NCBI GenBank assembly: GCA_900538705.1
Contig: UPZG01000007.1
Location: forward strand, 1-64,000
Direction: 5' to 3'
Source of the DNA: an uncultured Porphyromonadaceae bacterium
GTDB lineage: Bacteria; Bacteroidota; Bacteroidia; Bacteroidales; Barnesiellaceae_A
DNA: 64,000 nucleotides
Shown: piece by piece, positions 8,935 to 16,191 of the stretch
How positions within the stretch are numbered: the first letter of the stretch is position 1
Layout of the letters: every line of letters begins with the position of its first letter
Made by a program: the position numbers and the translations under genes
The notes under the pieces: generated by a model
The model's database searches: none
What the model was told of the DNA's origin: nothing
The model's input: the letters and a program-made list of their open reading frames with translations, nothing else

Positions 8935-8961
8935 AATCTTCTAAACTATTAAATCCACGAC

Positions 8962-9438
8962 TCAGTATGCAATCTTATCTTCCTTTACTTGCCACTTACG
9001 GAAAGCAGCAATTGCCTCATCGCCCAACACACGCACTGCTGGTATCGAACGCTTTGCAGGATCGAGCGAGAGCTGCGTATAAATAAATGAGTCATCAAAA
9101 TTTATCTCTTTGGCATCATACTGCGTATTGGCATAGAAAATACGGTCTATTCGAGCCCAATAAATAGCAGCAAGACACATAGGACAAGGCTCGCACGAGG
9201 TGTAGATTTCACATCCCGACAAGTCGAAAGTTCCTAAGTTACGCGCCGCCTGCCTTATGGCCGAAACCTCAGCGTGGGCTGTAGGGTCATTATCGGCCGT
9301 AACACGATTGGCTCCGCGAGCCACTACTACGCCGTCTTTCACGATAACTGCGCCAAAAGGGCCACCACCCTTATCGATATTCTCTATTGAGAGTGCAATA
9401 GCCTCTCTCATCCAAGTCTTCTGTTGTTCGGTAATCAT
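8962..9438 (-). CDS. guaD: Guanine deaminase (cytidine-deaminase fold)
   Basis: 158 aa. Zinc-site motifs: H55-A-E57 (catalytic Glu57) and PCPMC with Cys85 and Cys88. The motifs GGPFGAVIVKDG, NDPTAHAEVSAIR, TSCEPCPMCLAAIYWAR and FDDSFIY follow the guanine deaminase branch closely rather than tRNA adenosine deaminase (TadA). It converts guanine to xanthine. A -7 box lies immediately upstream (9461-9468). It is probably the first gene of an operon with DUF4494 and yggS. Confidence 0.85.
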   Translation of the reverse strand: MITEQQKTWMREAIALSIENIDKGGGPFGAVIVKDGVVVARGANRVTADNDPTAHAEVSAIRQAARNLGTFDLSGCEIYTSCEPCPMCLAAIYWARIDRIFYANTQYDAKEINFDDSFIYTQLSLDPAKRSIPAVRVLGDEAIAAFRKWQVKEDKIAY

Positions 9439-9460
9439 CTTATTCTATATATTTCTTCTG

Positions 9461-9468
9461 CAAAGTTA
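9461..9468 (-). promoter_or_regulatory. -7 box of the guanine deaminase promoter
   Basis: The complement of CAAAGTTA gives TAACTTTG, which fits TAnnTTTG. The predicted start point, about 9455, is 17 nt before the ATG at 9438. No clear TTG lies at the expected distance, so only the -7 element is called. Confidence 0.5.
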
Positions 9469-9506
9469 ATTATAAAGATAACATAACGCATCCATAACAC
9501 GGCAAA

Positions 9507-10109
9507 TCAATCGGCCAAAGAACGATTGATACCATCAATATAATCGAGCAACTCCTCTCGCCCTATTTTCTTCTCGGCCGAAGTGGTAAATATGGGAGGT
9601 AACGCTTCCCATGTTTCCAACAACTTAGCTTTGTACACTTCTATATTCTTGACAAGAGCCGTCTTTGTCACCTTATCGGCTTTGGTAAAAATCAATGCAA
9701 ACGGCACCCCATGCTCTCCCAAGAATGTAATAAAGTCCAAATCTATCTTCTGAGGCTCGTGACGGCAATCAATCAAAACGAACAGGCAAGTCAAAGCTTC
9801 ACGTTTCAATATATACCCCTTTATAATACGCTCTATACTCAAACGGGCATCTTTATTAAGCCGGGCATAGCCATAACCTGGCAAATCTACTATATACCAA
9901 CTATCATCAACGATAAAATGATTTATCAAGGTGGTTTTTCCCGGAGTGGCAGAAGTCATGGCGAGCGACTTCTTGCCGGTCAACATATTGATAAGAGAAG
10001 ACTTACCCACATTAGAGCGACCTATAAAAGCATACTCAGGCAAGCCTGTATTGGGACATTTGTCTACATCAGTATTACTGACTACAAAATGAGCATTCTT
10101 TACTTCCAT
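9507..10109 (-). CDS. engB: EngB/YsxC ribosome-biogenesis GTPase
   Basis: 200 aa, the standard length. P-loop GRSNVGKSS at residues 30-38, switch region TPGKTTLINHF, DLPGYGYA for G3 and TKADK for G4. EngB is an essential GTPase that binds the large ribosomal subunit during assembly. The gene is monocistronic as far as can be seen, and its promoter lies in the tandem repeat just upstream. Confidence 0.95.
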   Translation of the reverse strand: MEVKNAHFVVSNTDVDKCPNTGLPEYAFIGRSNVGKSSLINMLTGKKSLAMTSATPGKTTLINHFIVDDSWYIVDLPGYGYARLNKDARLSIERIIKGYILKREALTCLFVLIDCRHEPQKIDLDFITFLGEHGVPFALIFTKADKVTKTALVKNIEVYKAKLLETWEALPPIFTTSAEKKIGREELLDYIDGINRSLAD

Positions 10110-10176
10110 CGTCTCACATATTTTTATTTAAGTAAAAGCACTGTCACTATCGACTACTTTCAAACGACAGCGATGG

Positions 10177-10207
10177 CAAAGATAGTGAAAGGCGAGCGCA
10201 GAGCCAA
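10177..10207 (-). promoter_or_regulatory. Promoter of engB inside the repeat
   Basis: On the minus strand: TTG (complement of 10205-10207), 20 nt, then TATCTTTG (complement of 10177-10184). The start point is near 10170, 60 nt before the engB start. The -33 element lies inside the first 83-bp repeat unit and the -7 box spans its left edge. Confidence 0.75.
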
Positions 10208-10352
10208 ACGAAAACGAAGTTTTCAGATTCAGCTATGCCGAGCCGCATCCTATCTTATCAAAAGATAGTGAAAGGCGAGCGCAGAGCCAAATGAAAACAA
10301 AGTTTTCAGATTCAGCTATGCCGAGCCGCATCTTATCTTATCAAAAGATAGT
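10181..10352. repeat. Two tandem 83-bp repeats plus a partial third
   Basis: Units at 10181-10263 and 10264-10346 differ at only a few positions; a fragment (GATAGTGA) begins a third at 10347. Each contains the small inverted repeat GAAAAC-GAAGTTTTC and ends with CTTATCAAAAGATAG. Only the left edge of the first unit has a good -7 box; in the second the equivalent sequence has an extra T. Related promoter-bearing repeats are, to my knowledge, scattered in Bacteroidales genomes (recollection, not searched). Confidence 0.85.
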
Positions 10353-10397
10353 GATGCCTTCATAGCTGTACCATCGAAAAACAACACATAAAAAACG

Positions 10398-10433
10398 TGG
10401 GCTACACCATATCACATGGTATAGCCCACGACA
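10398..10433 (-). terminator. Terminator of the CE8 pectinesterase gene
   Basis: A long hairpin with arms CGTGGGCTA and TAGCCCACG, extended internally by ACCAT/ATGGT, about 14 bp in all. On the minus strand it is followed by TTTTTT. It lies between the convergent end of the pectinesterase gene (stop at 10480) and the repeat/promoter region of engB. Confidence 0.8.
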
Positions 10434-10479
10434 AGTTATTCGTGTATAAGGACGAAATCAATATCTTTTCATAACAGAA

Positions 10480-13400
10480 TCAACGTACATTTACTTTTAC
10501 AGCCTTATCGGCAACTTTTACAATATAGTTGCCATCTGGCATATAGAACGATACATTGCGATTACAAGCAAGGCGAGTCACAACACGACCAATCATATCG
10601 TAAACCACAACATCTGTATCGACGTCAACGCCACGCACATAGATGGTATTGTCGGCAGCAAAAACCGATAGGCTCTTTTCTTGCGGCGATACGACCGATG
10701 TCGGCCACGAAATTTGAGTAGTAGTTGCATCGCTCAATGCACCATATTCGTTGACCGATTGTACACTCAACTCATTAGGGTCAACATTAGCCATAGGAAT
10801 ACCAAAGGCCTGAGCAGCATCTGCTGCATAAGTCAACTCAAGAGATGTATCGGTAGTGATACCCACTACATTACCGCCAACCTTCACCACATAGCAGATG
10901 GCATACTGATCGCCTGTCCACTCTACATGCATTTTGTTGTCCATAAAATAGTGGTTCAATGCAGCAGGAGTTGCGGCCTTTTCTATGATAGGAAGCGGAT
11001 TCCATTTACCTACAGCGGGATGGTCTGTTCCGTCGCCTGCCAATACATTTTCTAATGTATATTGAGCAGCTTCCTCATCGGTCAGGAAATTTTTGGTCGT
11101 ATTATGTTCATTGCCCTCTCTATCATAGTAGATAGAACGAGACTCTGTATTCATAGGTTCACCATCGGCATTCCACATATTATATACAGCCCATATACGC
11201 GGTATGCCACCCATACGCTCGTACCACAATCCTTCGTACGTGTTGACATGGCACTCGGTATCGATAAATACTGTCACAGGGCTGTTATTCCACGGACGGC
11301 CAAACCACACTTGCGTATCAGAGGGATTGCCAGGAGCCGTAATAAGTGTATTTTTAAACACATAGCCCCAACGGGTACAGTTCGTTTCTCCGGTTACATC
11401 GGTCAAGTCGTCATAGTGTCCAGGAGCGACAATGTAACCGCCCGACTGACGAACCACATTGATAGTACAACCATCGAAATAAACATCGCCACCACCATAT
11501 ATAAAATCGACAGCACCTTCTATCATACAGTTATTAAAGAAGTTACGGTCACGATAATGATATACGGCACTACCGGCAGCAGCTGTATTGCCCTCATTAC
11601 GGTTGCGCGTTTTAGGCGAAAGATATGTATCTTGGTAAGAACGGATATTACAGTTGTTAAACGTTACCCTATCACCTTCAACATAAAGGGCTAACGCCTG
11701 CGGACCCTCTTCACGGTTTACCGTCCACCACTCATTATCGATAGTCAAGTTCTCGGCATAAAAATCGTTTGCCATCACAACCAAAGTGGCTGAGTTGGAT
11801 ACATCATACCAGTGCTTTTCGGGAGCATCTACATCGCCACCCGATACACGGTCTTGAGCTATGATGACGCCATCTTTATCTTGTCCTATCAAATGTATAT
11901 ACGGTTTGTAGACATACAGAATATTACCGGGTGTCGACGTAGCAGTGGTCGCCGTCTGATTTGATGCAGCATCAGTATAATAATACTCTTTGTTTGACTG
12001 ATTCATTTCGGCTATAACAACAGGGTCGCCGTTGGGGTCGTTATAGTAGCCATTCTTTATAAAGATAAGCCACGGCTCAGTACGGTCGGCAGGAGCAGCC
12101 TCAATAGCTTCCCAAATGGTTTTGTACTGTCCTATCGTCTCATCTGTTGCTGGAATAGAGGCCGGCAGCGAGCCATCTACTATGGCATGGAACACATGCT
12201 TATCAGGAACGGGACGACTCATGGTCGTAAAGTTAAGGAGAATATCTTCGGTCGTAGCAACACCCGACGCATTCACAATCATACCAGCGGGTAATGTAAC
12301 AGTATAAGGAGTACTGTAATCGAGACCAGAATAATTGAATATCAAAGAATTAGATACTATCCGTGGCTCTAACGTCTCACCATTGAGCAACACCGAGAAA
12401 TCGCCGTCGGCAAGTGCAATCTTCTTATCGAATGTAAAAGTTATCGTTCCTGAGGCCGATGCCGTGGTGCTACCTTCGGCGGGTGTGGTTGCTATAACAG
12501 CCGGAGCTACGGGGTCATAGACTACAATGGGGTCGGCAAAAACATATATGTCGGTCACACCTGTTCCGTCATTGCCCGAGCCCAAGATATTACCCGAGCT
12601 TATCCAACGAATCCATACCGTCTCCTGGTCGTTACATTCGGCGGGCAGTTCGGCATTCAACGGATACCAAGCCTCGGCAGTCCCATAACTTACAGAAGCG
12701 AGGTCGTGGAACTCTACGCCATCGACAGAGTATTGCATCGTTTGTGTTTCATAATATGAGTAGCTGCCCATAAGCATAGCCGACTCGACCTTCACATTTT
12801 CATAATCTTTGGTAGAGAACGTGGCCTCGAAATAGCGATTGTCATTGACTACATCGGTAGCCCATTTAAGAACACATCTCTTGCCCAATCTTTGGTTGTT
12901 CAACCATGCGCGATTGGTTCCGTCGGCAAGATACATGCGGAACATACCCTTGTTGGCAGCCGCCGAATAGTAATAGGCAGCCTGGCCGTTACGGTCGGCA
13001 GGTTCGGGGTCGAAATCCCAACCTACAATGAAGTCTTCCTCTACGAAATTGGCAGTCACTTCAGTATCACCTGTAACAGTAAGTTTGCGTACTTTTTCGG
13101 TCGTACCATCTTCCCAACCCGTAAAGGTTGCCACACGGGTATCTATAGCAGTCAATGTCACTTCCGTTCCCACAGGAAGATAGTCATTATCGGGTTCGGG
13201 AGAAATGGTGTATTTACCATTACGAGAAGAAGTATTGACAATTACTTTATAAAGGGCAAGTTTCTCAAAATTTGCTATAACCGACTTATCAGCGTCGAGC
13301 AGAAGCTCAAATGAAGCCTCTGTCGAGAGTTCCTCGCCGGTAACAGCATCGGTCCAATTGGTAAACTCATAACCGAAATTAGCTTCGGCTGTCAAATTTA

Positions 13401-14097
13401 CGGTCGTATTAATGTCGTAGGTGTCGGCTGGTGGTGTAACCGTTATCACACCGGCTCCCTCTAAGTTCAATGCTGTCGTAAGAGTTACTTGTGGCTCGGT
13501 AGAAACATACTCTCCGTAAATCCACAAGTCGGCCATATACGCATTATTACCCGTACTCATATTATAAAATTGGAGCATGACACCGGCATCGCCTACCTGC
13601 TTGCCCAGCTCTGCAAGTTTGGCCGTAACGTCTACCTCTACCTTCACACCGGCACGGGCATTACTTGTGATAAGCGTATTATACACAACATCCCACGAGG
13701 CACCGCCATCTACCGACACTTTCATACCCCAGCCACGATTATTACCGGTAGCCGAATGATTGTAAACAATACGAGTAATAGACTTAAGAGCCGACAGGGT
13801 AATCGTAGCCTCCGACTTGTTACTCATAAGATAACCGACTGTCATATCGGGTAATACATTAGTTGTATTTTCCTGCACAGTCGTACCGTCGGTTACAATA
13901 CGTACATTCTCAAAACTGAAAGTAAACTCCTCGTTAGAGAAATCAGTTATTTGTGTTACGGGAGCAGCGTCGTAATTACTACCTGTCGTAGTCCAACCCT
14001 CATTGAATCCCGAGTAGTAGAGCAATCGCTCATCGGCACGGGAAGTCATAGAGACAGCCGCCAAAGCAAGAGCGGCAATTAAAATCTTCTTGTACAT
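10480..14097 (-). CDS. Large secreted CE8 pectinesterase with T9SS sorting domain
   Basis: 1205 aa. Signal peptide (residues 1-21), then an N-terminal beta-rich region, two InlB-type beta repeats (about 200-350, each ending in VIANF or VTANF), a discoidin-like region, an SbsA-type Ig-like domain (about 530-630), and the CE8 pectinesterase domain (about 640-1020). Catalytic landmarks: YQDTY with Gln822/Asp823, VDFIYGG with Asp864, and WFGRPW. The last ~70 residues (TIYVRGVDVDTDVVVYDMIG... to the end) look like a T9SS type-A sorting domain, so it should be exported by type IX secretion. It removes methyl esters from pectin. It follows the CE12 esterase gene, 90 nt away. Confidence 0.88.
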   Translation of the reverse strand: MYKKILIAALALAAVSMTSRADERLLYYSGFNEGWTTTGSNYDAAPVTQITDFSNEEFTFSFENVRIVTDGTTVQENTTNVLPDMTVGYLMSNKSEATITLSALKSITRIVYNHSATGNNRGWGMKVSVDGGASWDVVYNTLITSNARAGVKVEVDVTAKLAELGKQVGDAGVMLQFYNMSTGNNAYMADLWIYGEYVSTEPQVTLTTALNLEGAGVITVTPPADTYDINTTVNLTAEANFGYEFTNWTDAVTGEELSTEASFELLLDADKSVIANFEKLALYKVIVNTSSRNGKYTISPEPDNDYLPVGTEVTLTAIDTRVATFTGWEDGTTEKVRKLTVTGDTEVTANFVEEDFIVGWDFDPEPADRNGQAAYYYSAAANKGMFRMYLADGTNRAWLNNQRLGKRCVLKWATDVVNDNRYFEATFSTKDYENVKVESAMLMGSYSYYETQTMQYSVDGVEFHDLASVSYGTAEAWYPLNAELPAECNDQETVWIRWISSGNILGSGNDGTGVTDIYVFADPIVVYDPVAPAVIATTPAEGSTTASASGTITFTFDKKIALADGDFSVLLNGETLEPRIVSNSLIFNYSGLDYSTPYTVTLPAGMIVNASGVATTEDILLNFTTMSRPVPDKHVFHAIVDGSLPASIPATDETIGQYKTIWEAIEAAPADRTEPWLIFIKNGYYNDPNGDPVVIAEMNQSNKEYYYTDAASNQTATTATSTPGNILYVYKPYIHLIGQDKDGVIIAQDRVSGGDVDAPEKHWYDVSNSATLVVMANDFYAENLTIDNEWWTVNREEGPQALALYVEGDRVTFNNCNIRSYQDTYLSPKTRNRNEGNTAAAGSAVYHYRDRNFFNNCMIEGAVDFIYGGGDVYFDGCTINVVRQSGGYIVAPGHYDDLTDVTGETNCTRWGYVFKNTLITAPGNPSDTQVWFGRPWNNSPVTVFIDTECHVNTYEGLWYERMGGIPRIWAVYNMWNADGEPMNTESRSIYYDREGNEHNTTKNFLTDEEAAQYTLENVLAGDGTDHPAVGKWNPLPIIEKAATPAALNHYFMDNKMHVEWTGDQYAICYVVKVGGNVVGITTDTSLELTYAADAAQAFGIPMANVDPNELSVQSVNEYGALSDATTTQISWPTSVVSPQEKSLSVFAADNTIYVRGVDVDTDVVVYDMIGRVVTRLACNRNVSFYMPDGNYIVKVADKAVKVNVR

Positions 14098-14138
14098 AGT
14101 TATAATGAATAGTTTGTATTAGAAATAATGCATCTTGC

Positions 14139-14175
14139 AAGAAGTTACCCGGCATATTATACCGGGTAGCTTCTT
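14139..14175 (-). terminator. Hairpin between the CE12 and CE8 genes
   Basis: Arms AAGAAG-T-TACCCGG (14139-14152) and CCGGGTA-G-CTTCTT pair almost perfectly (one T/G bulge pair). No T-run follows, so it may be a weak terminator or an mRNA processing or stabilising hairpin between two genes of one operon. Confidence 0.5.
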
Positions 14176-14187
14176 CCTATGAATAGA

Positions 14188-16077
14188 TTAACGAACCACT
14201 TTAAGAGTATTATCGCCACTACGAGCTATATATATGCCTTGTGGCAAAGTACGTAAGTCAAGGTCATTAACTCCGTAAGCGACACATACACCTGCAAGGT
14301 TATAGACGGTCATGGCAGCATCGGCACGCAACGTAGTACCTTCGTATCGCAGGCTGTTTTCTTGGCGAGGTGCAGTCACAGCACCCGACGACGAGACAAC
14401 ACCTCCGATATAAAGATTAGAAAGACATATTGTTTTACCGGTAGCTTCGCCATTGTACCACGGATAGATACGTACTAAAAGGGCCTTTCCGGCAGCCACT
14501 TTCACCATAGGTACAGATTCTATGGCATACATCGTGTTTTTCGTGTTTTTGAGGTTCTCAGAGATAACTACCTGATTGGCAAAATTATCTTCCACAGAAT
14601 ATTCCACACGCCATATCATGCCACTACCGCCCGAGCCACCTATATATAAGCCTATAGTATCGACAGTCATTTCGGTACCGGGATTTGCCGTAACACCAAA
14701 CTGTATGTAACGGTCGCTCACAGCGTCTATCTCACCGGCCGGCCACACATCGCCCTCGATGCAGTTACGTTGAGTTCTGTAACCTGCCTCTATGCCACTC
14801 TCTTCAGGCCATACCACATCGCTACCGGGTGATGCATAGCTCTTGGCATACATCTTGCTCCAACTCTCTTCAACAGGAGTAACAGGACCTTCGACTACAT
14901 AATCTGATGTTTTTGAAAGTTCCCAAAATACGTTGAAAGCCTCTCCGTCGGCAAGGTCTACCACCTCCATTGTCATCGGTACGACATTTTCTACACTGCC
15001 ATTGGTAACAGTAAGTTCACCCGTAATAATACCAGCCTCTTCACCTACACACCTTACCAAGAAACGAGTGAGAGCCAGTGAGCCGTCGGTATATGGTATA
15101 TCAACAGAAGATTGGAAAGTAATACCGTCGGCACTCACTGTAAAAGGCTCTGTCACAGAGATGTTAATATTACCATCGGCAGGAACCAGGTCCATACCCA
15201 TGACGGTACATTCGTAGCTCTTAACAGCTTGCGGATAACCACGCCCAAAGTCTATCGATGAAGGATTGACGATAATAGAAGCCTCGGCATTGACATACTC
15301 GGCCAAAATATTCTGACGCACCATATCTTGAGCTACCAGACGAGCAAAAAGCATTGCTCCCGTAGCCGATGTATGTGTGTTGTCGTCGGCACAATAGAGT
15401 TGAGCAGTAGCCTCATCAACACCATACTCCTCAACAAGTTGAGCCGTCATTTCGGTATGGTCTATCAGAAGAACATCCTTCTCCTCGGCCACCTCTTTCA
15501 TGGCAAGTACATAATCGAGGTCATGCGAACCATCTGTACTAAGGTTGTGACGTCCCTTTTGCGTAATTTTACTGTCGCTACCAAAATATTTACGAACAAT
15601 GGGTGTTACCAATACGGGGGTTGCATTCAACGCACGTGTTTCGTCGATATATTTACGCAAATATTCTTGGTAAGTTCCGAACGGACTTGTGCCTCGCGTA
15701 TCGGCAATGATGCTATCGGGATGTTGAGCTTGCAACTCATCCCCATCTACTCCATCATTTTTCTCATCGTTATGAGCAAATTGTATGAATACATAATCAC
15801 CGGCAGCAATCTGCTGCTTCACTGTAGTCCAATATGGAGCTTCATTATAAAAACTTTTAGAACTCGATCCACTCTTAGCCCTGTTGTTTACTTCGAGGCC
15901 TCCCGTAAAAAACTGATTGAGCATCTGTCCCCAACCGCGTTTGTCGGTAGTACCTTCTTCGTAATTGGCCATCGTAGAGTCTCCGATAGTATGAACTTTA
16001 AGTGCCTCGGCATCGTTCATCGAGCAGAACGACAGTATGCAAGTAGCGGCACATACAAGAGAAAAATTGTGTTTCAT
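14188..16077 (-). CDS. Secreted SGNH (CE12-type) rhamnogalacturonan acetylesterase
   Basis: 629 aa. Signal peptide (1-24), then an SGNH hydrolase domain (about 27-265): block I IGDST with Ser34, block III FAHND, and the Asp/His pair in DDNTHTS near residue 232-238. These are typical of rhamnogalacturonan acetylesterase-like CE12 enzymes. A beta-sandwich region follows (SIDFGRGYPQAVKSYE...), and the C-terminus (LRADAAMTVYNLAGVCVAYG... GIYIARSGDN) looks like a T9SS type-A sorting domain. It deacetylates pectin side regions. It is upstream of the CE8 gene on the same strand, and a regulator with a possible operator lies just beyond its promoter. Confidence 0.85.
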   Translation of the reverse strand: MKHNFSLVCAATCILSFCSMNDAEALKVHTIGDSTMANYEEGTTDKRGWGQMLNQFFTGGLEVNNRAKSGSSSKSFYNEAPYWTTVKQQIAAGDYVFIQFAHNDEKNDGVDGDELQAQHPDSIIADTRGTSPFGTYQEYLRKYIDETRALNATPVLVTPIVRKYFGSDSKITQKGRHNLSTDGSHDLDYVLAMKEVAEEKDVLLIDHTEMTAQLVEEYGVDEATAQLYCADDNTHTSATGAMLFARLVAQDMVRQNILAEYVNAEASIIVNPSSIDFGRGYPQAVKSYECTVMGMDLVPADGNINISVTEPFTVSADGITFQSSVDIPYTDGSLALTRFLVRCVGEEAGIITGELTVTNGSVENVVPMTMEVVDLADGEAFNVFWELSKTSDYVVEGPVTPVEESWSKMYAKSYASPGSDVVWPEESGIEAGYRTQRNCIEGDVWPAGEIDAVSDRYIQFGVTANPGTEMTVDTIGLYIGGSGGSGMIWRVEYSVEDNFANQVVISENLKNTKNTMYAIESVPMVKVAAGKALLVRIYPWYNGEATGKTICLSNLYIGGVVSSSGAVTAPRQENSLRYEGTTLRADAAMTVYNLAGVCVAYGVNDLDLRTLPQGIYIARSGDNTLKVVR

Positions 16078-16129
16078 CGTATATGTTTTTTTGTGTCTTC
16101 CGGTATTTATGCAATAGCATTTCAGGGCA

Positions 16130-16137
16130 CAAAAGTA
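16130..16137 (-). promoter_or_regulatory. -7 box of the CE12-CE8 pectin operon
   Basis: The complement of CAAAAGTA reads TACTTTTG, fitting TAnnTTTG. Start point about 16123, 45 nt upstream of the CE12 start. No TTG occurs at the expected -33 position (about 16157), as expected for an activator-dependent promoter; the direct repeats just upstream could supply that activator site. Confidence 0.55.
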
Positions 16138-16158
16138 GTTCTCTACGCCTTAACACAT

Positions 16159-16191
16159 GGGGGTAAAATTGTACAGAAATAGGGGTAAAAT
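16159..16191. promoter_or_regulatory. Two GGGGTAAAAT direct repeats, possible AraC-type operator
   Basis: GGGGTAAAAT occurs at 16160-16169 and again at 16182-16191, a 22-bp period (two helical turns), immediately upstream of the missing -33 element of the CE12 promoter. AraC-family proteins classically bind two direct half-sites about 21 bp apart beside the -35 region. The neighbouring gene encodes an AraC-type regulator whose stop codon overlaps the second repeat. The link is inference. Confidence 0.5.
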
